Assembly: GCA_964444885.1 (NCBI GenBank)
Contig: CAYUIZ010000006.1
Location: 1 to 64,000, forward strand
Origin: CAYRGQ01 sp964444885
GTDB taxonomy: Bacteria; Bacteroidota; Bacteroidia; Sphingobacteriales; Sphingobacteriaceae
Direction: 5' to 3'
Length of the DNA: 64,000 nt
Made by a program: the position numbers and the translations under genes
Shown: positions 44,626 through 53,635 of the stretch, piece by piece
How the letters are laid out: every line of letters begins with the position of its first letter
Position numbering within the stretch: the stretch's first letter is position 1
The notes under the pieces: generated by a model
Databases searched by the model: none
What the model was told of the DNA's origin: nothing
Seen by the model: only the letters and a program-made list of their open reading frames with translations

Positions 44626-45244
44626 TCGTTTTCAGATAAAAAATAATAATGACAGGGTATAATGCACGGTATATCGAACAGCCCCGTGAAGAGGCTTAGG
44701 GGAGCGCTCAATACAGTGCGCGCCGATGAAGGTGGCCAAAGTAGCCGTGGGTGGGTAGGGATTTCCCCAAGTCGGACGGCATGTTGCAGACAACAATGCG
44801 GCAAACTACCACCGCTTCCAACGCAGGCATCTGCGTATCCGCCTGCTTTTTATCTTGCTTCTTCAGTTTGGACCCGCCGCGCACATAGGGTGCAACCAGC
44901 GCTTCAACGTCCCAATCGTTCCGATCAGCAGCGTTGACCCCGCAGACGGCCTTGATGGGCCCGCCCGCCTCGATTTGCACGCCTGCCGCCAAGCATCCCC
45001 CACTCATCAAGAGGAGAAACACCACAAGACACACCTTGGGCGCAGGATCACGGAAGGGTAGCGTTAACGGTCTCAAATCTATACAAAACCCTGAAAAACC
45101 ATGCCATAAATTTAGCCCACGTCACAAATGATAATTCACTGACAATGTTACGCCACATTGAGCAGGCCGCGGTAACGGATGGTATAGGGCGAAGCGGCGC
45201 GGGCGGGACACCCGCCAAGGTGGCAGACGTCTTTTCCATCCCTC
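44626..45244. other. Gene-poor gap between the DedA and glycosyltransferase genes
   Basis: Apart from the doubtful lipoprotein frame at 44708-45076 there is no convincing gene. A small GC hairpin (GGCGGG-ACA-CCCGCC, about 45207-45221) lies past the glycosyltransferase stop and may help end its transcript. Confidence 0.5.
44708..45076 (-). CDS. Doubtful small lipoprotein
   Basis: The frame has up to 122 codons. A lipobox-like LLLMSGGC lies after a short hydrophobic run, and GTG at 45034 would give a compact signal peptide. A -7 box TAGATTTG (45081-45074 on the minus strand) is placed so that a transcript would begin just before that GTG. The mature part (GPIKAVCGVNAADRNDWD, then Lys-rich) matches nothing I recognise. 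Codon third positions are only moderately GC-rich. It could be real or a chance frame. Confidence 0.3.
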   Translation of the reverse strand: MRPLTLPFRDPAPKVCLVVFLLLMSGGCLAAGVQIEAGGPIKAVCGVNAADRNDWDVEALVAPYVRGGSKLKKQDKKQADTQMPALEAVVVCRIVVCNMPSDLGKSLPTHGYFGHLHRRALY

Positions 45245-46243
45245 CTACCGATGCTTACCGGCGTGGGTTTCCAGCAGTCCGTCGACGACTTCTTGCGTCG
45301 TATCGGGGTAATCAACCGCGATTCGGCTCTTGCTGTTTAGCCACGAGGCAATAGCGAGTTCATTCTTGGGTTTCAGGTTCTTGATTACCGGCACGCCCAT
45401 TTCCTGCAATGCCGCGGCATTGAGATGTTGCTCGTACTGGTTTTTCATCGGGATGACAAGCAGTTTCTTATTGAGATACAGGGCTTCGGCGGGGGTCTCA
45501 AACCCTGCCCCGCATAGTACGCCTGCCGCACTGGCCATGCTCCGGATGAAAGACTCGTTATCGATGGGCTGCACACGCACGTTCTTCACCTCAAAAGGGG
45601 TTTGGTTGTGTTTGGAAAACACGTGCCATTCCACATCCGGAAAATGCATGAGGCGCTTCAACAGCAGCGCGTCATCATAAGCAGGCAGATACACCGTATA
45701 GTGCGCACCCTCGGTGACGTCCAGTTCGCGTACTTGCCGGCGGATGACCGGTGTGTGGATACGATCGCCATAACGCTTGAAATGGAACCCGTAGTTGATG
45801 TGCGTCGGTGCATAATTCTTCATGATAAACTTGCCCATCATGTCGGTATCCTTGGGTTTTGGCGACTGCGAATCGAGCGCGGCCGACTGATGGCTCAGGC
45901 CCACGCAAAAGCTATCTTTCAGCTGGCAGGCCCACGCCGATATCGGCTCAAAATCATTGATTACCAAATCATAACCCTCTACAGCAAGCGAATTCACCTC
46001 CTTGACAAGCCGGCGGACCGTTGAGCTCATAAACGTGCGCCATAGGTCGACCCCGCCCTTGCGGCCGAAAATAAAGCTCAGCCCATGCATCCGGTATTTG
46101 ACCTCGAATGGCAAATGCAGATCAGCCTGTATTCCGCTGACCAAAACATCCACATTCGCACGCTTTTGGAGACAAGGAACGATATCCATAGCCCTGCTTA
46201 AGTGGCCATTGCCGGTTCCTTGTATCGCATATAATACTTTCAT
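45245..46243 (-). CDS. MJ1255/VC2487-type glycosyltransferase
   Basis: The 332-residue protein starts at ATG 46243 (MKVLYAIQGTGNGHLSRAMD), the nucleotide-sugar donor fold N-terminus of this family. Further hallmarks are VINDFEPISAWACQ, a SFIRSMASAAGVLCGAGFETPAEALYL C-terminal donor-binding block (only partly quoted as a landmark), and LVIPMKNQYEQHLNAAAL. It is predicted to be a cytoplasmic or peripheral membrane GT-B enzyme. Acceptor and donor are unknown. The GTG-initiated extension to 46381 lacks family similarity. Confidence 0.88.
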   Translation of the reverse strand: MKVLYAIQGTGNGHLSRAMDIVPCLQKRANVDVLVSGIQADLHLPFEVKYRMHGLSFIFGRKGGVDLWRTFMSSTVRRLVKEVNSLAVEGYDLVINDFEPISAWACQLKDSFCVGLSHQSAALDSQSPKPKDTDMMGKFIMKNYAPTHINYGFHFKRYGDRIHTPVIRRQVRELDVTEGAHYTVYLPAYDDALLLKRLMHFPDVEWHVFSKHNQTPFEVKNVRVQPIDNESFIRSMASAAGVLCGAGFETPAEALYLNKKLLVIPMKNQYEQHLNAAALQEMGVPVIKNLKPKNELAIASWLNSKSRIAVDYPDTTQEVVDGLLETHAGKHR

Positions 46244-46323
46244 AGCGCCATCGTAATTGACATGCAACAAACGAAGAGCGAATGTAGTGCAAATTTCGCT
46301 GAATAAAAATGTCCTGAAAAACG

Positions 46324-46331
46324 TATCTTTG
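46324..46331 (+). promoter_or_regulatory. -7 box for the zinc phospholipase-like gene
   Basis: TATCTTTG matches TAnnTTTG; no clear -33 element. The leader to the ATG at 46442 would be about 105 nt. Confidence 0.4.
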
Positions 46332-46441
46332 ATATACCAATTATAAAACCGCTCTTGGTGGACTATTAGGTCGATGGCCACGTGCTATCGGACCGGCGTT
46401 ACGAAACATTAACAATTGGTTAACCCACTAATCCGGCAACG

Positions 46442-47389
46442 ATGAAGCGACTTCTTTTTTCATGCGTGGCACTAGTTCTGGCTTTATGTTTTATGTCATG
46501 GGGATTCCACGCCCATCGCGTGATCAACAGAATGGCCGTATTTACCCTGCCCGTCGAGGTATCCGGCTTCTTCAAGGATTATGCGGATTACATCAGCGAA
46601 CACGCCATCGATGCCGACAAACGTTGTTACGCGGACACCGCCGAGTCGCCGCGGCACTACATTGATGCGGACAACTACGGCATCGCGCCCTTTGATACCA
46701 TTCCCGTCCACTGGTCCGCCGCTGTTGAAAAGCTGTCCGAACGACGGCTGCTGGCTAACGGCATAATTCCCTGGCAGATCAACCGAAGCTACCATAACTT
46801 AGTGCGTGCCATGGCCGAAAAAGACCTGAACCAAATCCTGCGCCATGCCGCGGACTTGGGACACTACCTTGCCGATGCCCACGTTCCCCTGCACACCACC
46901 GCCAACTACAACGGCCGGCAGACGGGCCAAATAGGAATCCACGCGTTCTGGGAAAGCCGATTACCTGAAATGTTCGCCTCGGAATACAATTTTTTTGTCG
47001 GTCGGGCGCAGTACGTCGAATCGCCACTGGATGAAGGATGGTCCGTCATCCGGGAAAGTTTTGCGTTAGTGGACTCCGTACTTTCCATCGAAAAGGAGCT
47101 GAGCGAAACGTTTCGCGAAGACGCCAAATACGCTTACGTAACCCGCAACAACATACTCGTCCGCACCTATTCAGACGCCTACGCCACGGCGTATCACGAC
47201 GCGTTGCAGGATATGGTGCAGCGGCGCATGCGGGCCTCCATACTGCGCATCGGCAATTTTTGGTACTCGGCGTGGGTAGACGCCGGCCAGCCGAATCTGC
47301 GTCCCCTCACCAAGCGTACGGTCGTGCTGGATAGTGTCCCCGCCCCGGCCTCAGGCCAGAAGCCCATAGGCCGCGAGGAGTGGCACTAG
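46442..47389 (+). CDS. Secreted zinc-dependent phospholipase C / P1-nuclease-fold protein
   Basis: The 315-residue exported protein has a signal peptide MKRLLFSCVALVLALCFMS; cleavage would leave Trp as the first residue (WGFHAHR). In this fold the N-terminal Trp and a following His bind zinc. Further ligands are in SPRHYIDADNYG, DLGHYLADAHVPLHTT (HxxxDxxxPxH-type) and GIHAFWESRLPE. The family hydrolyses phospholipids or single-stranded nucleic acids; which one is not clear. It stands alone on the plus strand. Confidence 0.9.
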   Translation: MKRLLFSCVALVLALCFMSWGFHAHRVINRMAVFTLPVEVSGFFKDYADYISEHAIDADKRCYADTAESPRHYIDADNYGIAPFDTIPVHWSAAVEKLSERRLLANGIIPWQINRSYHNLVRAMAEKDLNQILRHAADLGHYLADAHVPLHTTANYNGRQTGQIGIHAFWESRLPEMFASEYNFFVGRAQYVESPLDEGWSVIRESFALVDSVLSIEKELSETFREDAKYAYVTRNNILVRTYSDAYATAYHDALQDMVQRRMRASILRIGNFWYSAWVDAGQPNLRPLTKRTVVLDSVPAPASGQKPIGREEWH

Positions 47390-47400
47390 CCCTACCCGGA

Positions 47401-48069
47401 TCAGTCGCGAATGCCTAGCGCTTGCTTGACTGACTGGTAGTTCGACAAATCCAGCTGGCCGCTCGCCTGCGCGGAAAAGATCTGTGAAGCTTCGGCGAAT
47501 ATCACCTTGATTTTCCGGAATGTGAGCGGCGAGCCGTAAGGAAGCGTCCCGTTAGGCGTCATAGCCCGTAAACCCAATCGATATGTGTTTGTTGCCGCCG
47601 AGAGTTGGTGAATGAAATAGCGTATTTGGTAGTCACCTGTAGACCCTAGTCCGGGCGACTGAAACCAAGCGGTTGGCACCTCATTGTCTGGATTGTAATA
47701 CACCAAGATCATACTGTTGTCCACGACTTCGCGGGATATGGAGAGGGTTAAGTCTAGGTTGTTCGTGAACGTGTGCGCCCCGAATTCATAGAGTAGCACG
47801 TTTGCGTTGCCAGGATCGCCCTTTGGCCCACGCGCGCCGGTAGCACCAGTAGCACCACGCGGACCGGTAGCACCGGTAGCACCCGTCGCACCACGAGGCC
47901 CAGTAGCGCCCGGATCGCCCTTATCACCTTTGTCACCTTTGTCACCCTTATCGCCTCGAACTCCCTGTTCGCCTTGGGGGCCTATGGGCCCGGTATCGCC
48001 TTTTTCGCAACTTGTCAACGTAAATACCACAGAAGCGATAACGACCATCATTAGTTTGAGTGCTTTCAT
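47401..48069 (-). CDS. Collagen-like repeat lipoprotein
   Basis: This 222-residue exported lipoprotein has its lipobox at C21 (LTSC). Directly after it come 21 consecutive Gly-X-Y triplets (about residues 24-87; GDK repeated four times, then GAT and GPR units), a collagen-like triple-helix segment. The C-terminal 135 residues are a beta-rich globular domain (HTFTNNLDLTLSISREVVDN) of unknown family, which probably trimerises. It is likely a surface stalk protein. It converges with the phospholipase-like gene, 11 bp between stops. Confidence 0.9.
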   Translation of the reverse strand: MKALKLMMVVIASVVFTLTSCEKGDTGPIGPQGEQGVRGDKGDKGDKGDKGDPGATGPRGATGATGATGPRGATGATGARGPKGDPGNANVLLYEFGAHTFTNNLDLTLSISREVVDNSMILVYYNPDNEVPTAWFQSPGLGSTGDYQIRYFIHQLSAATNTYRLGLRAMTPNGTLPYGSPLTFRKIKVIFAEASQIFSAQASGQLDLSNYQSVKQALGIRD

Positions 48070-48161
48070 AATTCCACAAGTTTTTGTTAGTCAATCTTTA
48101 TTCATCAAGCCAAAGGTGGCTATCGCTGTCGACAACAACAATCCCTATTTTGGTGTAGTTT

Positions 48162-49652
48162 TCAAACAACTGTTCCTCTTGTCACTTTCGAGAGGATTCG
48201 CACGGCTTCGGTGAGCTCCTCCAGTGACAAACTCCCAAACCCCAGGCGGATGCCGCTATGGGCTTTGGACTGGTACAGGAGGTGGCGAGGCAGAAACAGG
48301 TCATGCTTCACACAGGCCGTGGCCAGCCTCATGAGGTTGACAGCTTCGGGCCACTTGGTCCAGATCGCCAAGCCGCCGGCGGGCTTCTCATAGTGCACAC
48401 AACCCCCGAGATGCTGGTCAAGCAACGCAGCGAGGTGATCGCGCCGCAGCCGGTATTGCTTGGTAGCCTTCTTCAGATAGCGATGTATTTCCCCATCATC
48501 GATGAGCTCGCCAAGTGCGAGTTCGGTAAGAACATCGCCATAGCGATCCATGATGCCCAAAAGTTTGCCCATTTCGCTGACCAAGGGCGCGGGTGCCACA
48601 ATAAATCCAGAACGGAACCCCGAAGCCAAGGACTTGCCAAACGTGCCGACATACACGACCATTCCTTGGGTATCCGCGCTGGCCATGGGCAGCAAAGGAC
48701 TTCCTTCGTAATGAAAATCGTAGTCATAATCATCCTCCAAAATCACAAAGCCGTACTGGGCGGATAATTCCAGCAGGGCTAAGCGCCGTGATGCCTGCAG
48801 GGTCACCGTCGTGGGATAATGATGATGCGACGTGACGTATAACAGGCGCAGGGGGTGCTGCTCGCAAAAGGCACGAACCGCCTCGACATTGATACCATCT
48901 TGGTCTACGGGCACGGTCGTAATGCGGGCGCCGGCTTTCTGCAAAATCATGTTCGTCGCAAAATAACTCAGGTCGCCCACAATCACGTGGTCTCCGGGAC
49001 TGATCAGTGCTTCGGCAACGATATAAATGCTCAGTTCCTGGCTACGGGTTACCAGCATATTGCTCGGCGAAATATGCAATCCCCGGGTCAGGTTCAGGAA
49101 GTTGGCGAGATTTTCTTGGTAATAGCCGTGGCCACGCCGGTTGCGCGGGCTGAGTTTAGCCAGATTGCCGCGGCGCTTCATGTTCGTATGCAACAGGCGC
49201 GAAAGATGATCCAGATGCGACATCCTCGGATCGGGCAACCCGTCGTCAAACGCGAGGCGGGCGCCCGAATGACCAAACGGATCGTCGAGTTTAGCCCACT
49301 TGCGGTAGGAAAACCCCGGCTGACTGGGATAATTTTCCAGCAACTTCTTGCTGTCTACGCCCAGCTTCCGCGGCTTGTCCGAATTGCCGGCACGCACGTA
49401 GGTGCCACTATTGGGACGTACGCTAATCCAGCCTTGCGCTTCGAGTTCCGCGTAGCTCGCCACCACCGTATTGCGATGAAGCCCAAGCAACGCTGCCATG
49501 CGGCGGCTTCCCGGTATTTTGTGGCCATCCGGCAGATAGCCCCGTTGTATGGCATTCACCATCTGTTGGGCCACTTGCAAGTAGACTGGCGTAGGCACCG
49601 ATCGGTCAATCTGAATAAAGCTGGGGTAAGGAACTGAAACCGGACTATCCAT
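48162..49652 (-). CDS. MocR/PdxR-type transcription regulator (GntR HTH plus aminotransferase fold)
   Basis: The 496-residue regulator has an N-terminal GntR winged helix (about 12-85; PVYLQVAQQMVNAIQRGYLP, GSRRMAALLGLHRNTVVASY). A PLP-binding fold-type I domain follows, with EDDYDYDFHYEGSP and the Schiff-base lysine in VYVGTFGKSLASGFRSGF. MocR proteins use PLP or an amino-acid adduct as effector. It is divergent from the TonB receptor gene across 68 bp that contain a 7-bp inverted repeat, so it may control that receptor as well as itself. Confidence 0.94.
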   Translation of the reverse strand: MDSPVSVPYPSFIQIDRSVPTPVYLQVAQQMVNAIQRGYLPDGHKIPGSRRMAALLGLHRNTVVASYAELEAQGWISVRPNSGTYVRAGNSDKPRKLGVDSKKLLENYPSQPGFSYRKWAKLDDPFGHSGARLAFDDGLPDPRMSHLDHLSRLLHTNMKRRGNLAKLSPRNRRGHGYYQENLANFLNLTRGLHISPSNMLVTRSQELSIYIVAEALISPGDHVIVGDLSYFATNMILQKAGARITTVPVDQDGINVEAVRAFCEQHPLRLLYVTSHHHYPTTVTLQASRRLALLELSAQYGFVILEDDYDYDFHYEGSPLLPMASADTQGMVVYVGTFGKSLASGFRSGFIVAPAPLVSEMGKLLGIMDRYGDVLTELALGELIDDGEIHRYLKKATKQYRLRRDHLAALLDQHLGGCVHYEKPAGGLAIWTKWPEAVNLMRLATACVKHDLFLPRHLLYQSKAHSGIRLGFGSLSLEELTEAVRILSKVTRGTVV

Positions 49653-49662
49653 AATTAAAAAA

Positions 49663-49684
49663 CTGGCACCTTATGATGTGCCGG
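49663..49684. promoter_or_regulatory. Inverted repeat between the MocR and TonB-receptor genes
   Basis: CTGGCAC (49663-49669) and GTGCCGG (49678-49684) form arms with one mismatch, 8 bp apart. The position in the 68-bp divergent gap fits a MocR operator. Confidence 0.4.
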
Positions 49685-49720
49685 AAAGATACGATTTTTG
49701 CCAAAAATTGATCATAATCC

Positions 49721-51628
49721 ATGAAAAACTGTACACTTCCGTTTCTTATACTTGCTTCTTTCGCTATTCCTACGTCGGTTACCGCTCAAATCAGCAACAA
49801 CACCTCCTCCGCAACGGACCCAGACAGTACGGCCATTTCACTGCATGAGGTGGTCGTCACCGAAAACAGGCTGCACATCCCCTTCAACCGGGTGAGCCGC
49901 AACGTCCAGCTGCTCGGTCGGGAGCAAATCGACGCCCTTCCAGCCCGGTCCATCAACGAACTGCTCAGCTACGTCAGCGGCGTCGATATCCGCCAGCGCG
50001 GTCCCTTCGGCACCCAAGCCGACCTCAGCATCGACGGTGGCACCTTTGAGCAAACGCTGGTGCTGGTCAACGGGATGAAAATACTTGACCCGCAGACCGG
50101 GCACAACAGCCTCAATCTTCCCATTCCGACGGATGCCATCGAACGGATTGAGGTCATCCGCGGACCGGCGGCGCGCATCTACGGCATCAACAGCCTAACG
50201 GGCGCCATCAACATCGTCACTAAAAAACCCGAATCGGACGGGCTGACCGCGCATCTCTACGGCGGATCGAGCTTTCGGCGGGACACCGCGGGCACTGGCA
50301 ACGTCTTTCACGGCCGCGGGGCGCAACTGGGATGGCACGCCGTCCGCGCCCGGCACCGGCACAGCTTGTACGGAAGCCACGAGTCCGGAAACGGCTACCG
50401 GTACAACACGGCATTTCGCAATAACCGGCTGTATTACCAAGGTGACGTCGCGCTTAACAGCGCCAATAACTTGTCGCTGATGGGTGGTTATGTGAGCAGT
50501 AATTTCGGCGCCAATGGCTTTTATGCGGCGCCCGGGGACGTGGAATCACAGGAAATCGTACAAACCGCATTGGCGGCGGCCACCCTCCGCAGCCAGCTGC
50601 ATGAGCGGCTGGTGCTGACGCCGCGCCTCTCCTACCGGTACGGATACGACGACTACCGCTATTTCAGGCACGACCTGAGCCGTGCCCGGAGCGAGCATTA
50701 CACGCATACCCTCAACGCCGAGCTGAACGGCACGCTGCACACCAAGGCGGGCGATATTGGACTCGGCTTGGAAACACGCCACGAGCGGATCAGCAGTTCG
50801 AACATCGGCCGGCACCGGCGCGATAATTACGGGCTATACACGGAATTCAGAACGGAGCGAATCACGAACGTCACGCTCAATGCGGGTGCATACTTCAACT
50901 ATAACAGCGATTATGGCTGGCAGGTGTTTCCTGGCTTGGATATGGGGTACCGGATCAACGAACAATGGCGGCTGGTGGCGCACGCCGGAACCGGGCAGCG
51001 TATCCCTTCGTTCACGGATCTTTACCTGGACCAGCGGCCCGGCAACATCGGAAACCCAGAACTACGTTCGGAAAATGCTTGGCAGGCTGAAGCCGGAATT
51101 CGGCGCGACGGCCGACGCTGGAACTTCCACGCCGGCTATTTCTATCGGCAACTTAACGACTTCATCGACTGGGTACGCCTCAGCAGCGACGAGCCATGGC
51201 AACCCCTAAACTTCGCCGGCAACCGGACACATGGCGGCCTGCTTTCCTTCCAGTACCGCCTGTCGCCCGCCGACCATCCCACCCAATGGAATCTGGGCTT
51301 GGGTTATACATTCCTTTCGCCTTCCATCGCCAGCCATGAAACGCCTAGCTACCACTCCAAATATGCGATCGAAAGCCTTCGGAACCAGCTAGTCACCCAC
51401 GTGCGCTTGGCACACCGGCGCTTCTCCGCCACGGCAGCTGCGCGCGTCAACGAACGCATTTCCTACAAACGTTATCTGGTGGCCGATGTGCGGATCGCCT
51501 ACGATATCCTGCCATTTCGGCTCTACGCTGACTTGCAGAACCTTTCGGACGCCACCTACATCGAAGCGGGCGCTGTGCCCATGCCGGGCCGATGGTTCAG
51601 TTTAGGCATCCATTACACGGTCTTCTAA
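49721..51628 (+). CDS. TonB-dependent outer-membrane receptor (BtuB-like)
   Basis: The 635-residue receptor has a signal peptide ending near VTAQ (about 23), a TonB-box region (LHEVVVTENRL), the plug (VSGVDIRQRGPFGTQADLSI, IERIEVIRGPAARIYGINS) and a 22-strand barrel that ends in Phe (HYTVF). There is no N-terminal Ig domain and no SusD partner, so it resembles vitamin B12 or iron-complex receptors. Divergence from a PLP-dependent MocR regulator hints at a vitamin- or amine-type ligand; that is inference only. Confidence 0.94.
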   Translation: MKNCTLPFLILASFAIPTSVTAQISNNTSSATDPDSTAISLHEVVVTENRLHIPFNRVSRNVQLLGREQIDALPARSINELLSYVSGVDIRQRGPFGTQADLSIDGGTFEQTLVLVNGMKILDPQTGHNSLNLPIPTDAIERIEVIRGPAARIYGINSLTGAINIVTKKPESDGLTAHLYGGSSFRRDTAGTGNVFHGRGAQLGWHAVRARHRHSLYGSHESGNGYRYNTAFRNNRLYYQGDVALNSANNLSLMGGYVSSNFGANGFYAAPGDVESQEIVQTALAAATLRSQLHERLVLTPRLSYRYGYDDYRYFRHDLSRARSEHYTHTLNAELNGTLHTKAGDIGLGLETRHERISSSNIGRHRRDNYGLYTEFRTERITNVTLNAGAYFNYNSDYGWQVFPGLDMGYRINEQWRLVAHAGTGQRIPSFTDLYLDQRPGNIGNPELRSENAWQAEAGIRRDGRRWNFHAGYFYRQLNDFIDWVRLSSDEPWQPLNFAGNRTHGGLLSFQYRLSPADHPTQWNLGLGYTFLSPSIASHETPSYHSKYAIESLRNQLVTHVRLAHRRFSATAAARVNERISYKRYLVADVRIAYDILPFRLYADLQNLSDATYIEAGAVPMPGRWFSLGIHYTVF

Positions 51629-51644
51629 AGCCCGGGGAGGATGC

Positions 51645-52385
51645 TTATTCGGTTTCCTTGCCAACAGCGTACCAGATCCCTCCTACGATATGTTCGAGGA
51701 ATTCCGGTTCGTCGAATGACTCGGACGTGTGGCCCAGTGCGGTGTAGAATACCCGCCCTCCGTCATACACGTGGTACCAAGACAGGGGGTGGTAATCCCC
51801 CATTTTGCCGCCTTCATAGCTATTTTCGTCGAGTGTCATCAGCAACTCGGTATCGGGGTTCAGATCGCGGAAGTCGTACCACTCGTCATTGCGTGTCCAT
51901 ACGTCTGGCAGGTGCCGGGTCGACGGATGGTTTTTGTTGACCACGTGGATATCGGCTACTTGAGTCGCGGGGTGACTCATGAAGTAACCGCCAATCAACT
52001 TGCCATACCAAGGCCATTCGTATTCCGTATCCGCAGCCGCGTGAATACCCACAAATCCCTTTCCGGACTGGATGAAGCGCATAAAGGCCGCCTTTTGGTC
52101 GTCGTCAAGGATGGTGCCCGTCGTGCTGAGAAACACGACCGCTGCGTAGCGCTTGAGGTTTTCGTCGGTAAAAAGGGAGGCGTCTTCGGAATGCTCGGCC
52201 ACAAAACCGTGGACATCGCCCAGGGCCTGGAGCGTAGCGGCGCCTTTTTCAATATTGTCATGCCGGAATCCGGCCGTTTTGGAAAAAACAAGAATTACGG
52301 GGGGCTCTTCGGAGACTTTGGCTTCGCAGCTTAGCGCCAACATCCCGAAAGCGATAAGAACCAAAAAGCTGAGGTATCGTAGCAT
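51645..52385 (-). CDS. ThuA-domain lipoprotein
   Basis: The 246-residue protein starts at ATG 52385 (MLRYLSFLVLIAFGMLALSC), lipobox Cys at 20. ThuA is a trehalose-utilisation-type glutamine-amidotransferase-like fold: FSKTAGFRHDNIEKG, AVVFLSTTGTILDD, FVGIHAAADTEYEWPWYG, DEWYDF and YTALGHTSESFDE. ThuA proteins occur with 3-keto-sugar pathways and with DUF1080 proteins. The frame extending to 52541 has no signal peptide. It converges with the receptor gene. Confidence 0.93.
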   Translation of the reverse strand: MLRYLSFLVLIAFGMLALSCEAKVSEEPPVILVFSKTAGFRHDNIEKGAATLQALGDVHGFVAEHSEDASLFTDENLKRYAAVVFLSTTGTILDDDQKAAFMRFIQSGKGFVGIHAAADTEYEWPWYGKLIGGYFMSHPATQVADIHVVNKNHPSTRHLPDVWTRNDEWYDFRDLNPDTELLMTLDENSYEGGKMGDYHPLSWYHVYDGGRVFYTALGHTSESFDEPEFLEHIVGGIWYAVGKETE

Positions 52386-52519
52386 AATGTGGGTTGTTAA
52401 TGTTGTTTTCAAGGTGCAAGATAGGAAAATCCCACGAAATGTATTGCCCTGCGCACAAACCTGCAGGAAATCCGTAAAACGTCCTCCACCCCCTAAGGGT
52501 GCGCTATTTTCCAGTCCCG

Positions 52520-52544
52520 GGGTTTCAACCCCGGGGACCAATTA
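52520..52544. repeat. GC-rich hairpin element
   Basis: GTCCCGGGGTT and AACCCCGGGGAC are complementary except for one bulged base, with a short loop. It is probably a copy of a dispersed intergenic repeat. Confidence 0.5.
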
Positions 52545-52613
52545 GGGGAAAGAGTAGCTATTCTTTAATCGGAACGTCGGTTAAAAGCGATTTTCTACAA
52601 ACCTCGGATCGCG

Positions 52614-52644
52614 TTGCAATTCCGGCCTATTTTACCTACGTTTG
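52614..52644 (+). promoter_or_regulatory. Consensus promoter of the hydroxypyruvate-isomerase-like gene
   Basis: TTG at 52614-52616, a 20-bp spacer and TACGTTTG at 52637-52644 match the Bacteroidota consensus exactly. The leader is about 38 nt. Confidence 0.75.
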
Positions 52645-52688
52645 GAACTACCAAACAAACGTAAATTCTGTAATCCAACACCATCCCG

Positions 52689-53579
52689 ATGAAAACCAAT
52701 CTGCCCTTACTGTCAAGGAGAAGCGCAATCAAGGCCACTGCCGCCACGGCACTGCTTAGCGGCAGCCTGCTGCATCGCTTATCGGCAACTGAAAGCGCAC
52801 TGCCCGTGGAGCTGCGAGGCAAGATTAACCATTCGGTTTGCCGCTGGTGCTACCCCTCCATCCCACTGGAGGAATTGTGCGCGGCGGCCGTTGAAATTGG
52901 GCTGAAGTCGATCGAGTTGGTTGGTCCTGACGAATGGCCCGTATTAAAAAAATACGGACTCACCGCCGCCCTCCCCCACGGAGCGGGAAAAGGTATCGAA
53001 CAGGGATTCAATAACCCCGCGTACCACGATGAGCTGGTTGCTAGCTACGAGCGGGTGATTCCGCTGGTGGCCGCCGCTGGTTACAACCAGATTATCTGTT
53101 TTTCAGGAAATCGCAATGGGCTGGACGATCAGCAAGGGATCGAAAACTCCGCCCGTGGGCTGAAACGGCTCGTCGAAACTGCGGAAAAACACGGCGTAAC
53201 CCTAGTGATGGAGTTGCTGAATAGCAAAGTAAACCATCCGGATTACCAATGCGACCACACGGAATGGGGCGTGGCGCTCTGCGATGCGGTGGGGTCACCG
53301 CGTTTTAAACTGCTCTATGACATTTACCACATGCAAATCATGGAGGGCGATGTGATTGCCACGATCAGAAAGCACCATAAATACATCGCCCACTATCATA
53401 CGGGCGGCGTGCCCGGACGAAATGAAATCGACGATACGCAGGAGCTGAATTACCCGGCCATTATGAAGGCGATCGTGGACACGGGCTTCACGGGTTATGT
53501 GGCCCAGGAGTTTATCCCCACTTGGTCTGACCCGCTGGAATCCCTAAAGCAAGCGGTGTTACGTTGCGACGTGGGCTAA
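52689..53579 (+). CDS. Hydroxypyruvate-isomerase-like TIM-barrel protein with Tat-type signal
   Basis: The 296-residue protein has a twin-arginine-type leader (LLSRRSAIKATAATALLSGS). A sugar-phosphate-isomerase/epimerase TIM barrel follows (KINHSVCRWCYPSIPLEELC, IELVGPDEWPVL, LVMELLNSKVNHPDY, LLYDIYHMQIMEGD, YIAHYHTGGVPGRNE, GYVAQEFIPT). These are the metal ligands (E, D, H, E) of Hyi-type enzymes. The exported version is common in Bacteroidota that use keto-sugar routes, and the neighbouring ThuA gene fits. The substrate is unknown. Confidence 0.92.
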   Translation: MKTNLPLLSRRSAIKATAATALLSGSLLHRLSATESALPVELRGKINHSVCRWCYPSIPLEELCAAAVEIGLKSIELVGPDEWPVLKKYGLTAALPHGAGKGIEQGFNNPAYHDELVASYERVIPLVAAAGYNQIICFSGNRNGLDDQQGIENSARGLKRLVETAEKHGVTLVMELLNSKVNHPDYQCDHTEWGVALCDAVGSPRFKLLYDIYHMQIMEGDVIATIRKHHKYIAHYHTGGVPGRNEIDDTQELNYPAIMKAIVDTGFTGYVAQEFIPTWSDPLESLKQAVLRCDVG

Positions 53580-53635
53580 ATTTCGCCTCGGAGCCGCTGC
53601 ATCAGGCGGTAAACGTCGCAGGGTTTGGGGAGCGG

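Larger units (their letters stand above)
52386..52688. other. Divergent intergenic region with a hairpin and a consensus promoter
   Basis: It contains a GC-rich inverted repeat (about 52520-52544) that looks like a dispersed repeat and, on its right, the promoter of the Hyi-like gene (52614-52644). No gene is seen. Confidence 0.6.

Noticed and set aside
45048..45239. 63-codon minus-strand frame upstream of the doubtful lipoprotein
   Set aside because: No family match, no signal peptide and no promoter in a suitable place.
47103..47116. Perfect palindrome GCGAAACGTTTCGC, similar to the LacI-type sites
   Set aside because: It lies inside the coding sequence of the phospholipase-like gene (residues S-E-T-F-R-E), far from any start, and the core differs from TAAAACGTTTTA.
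47811..47960. DNA microsatellite in the collagen-like gene
   Set aside because: The short-period repetition is explained by Gly-X-Y codons and stays in frame with synonymous variation.
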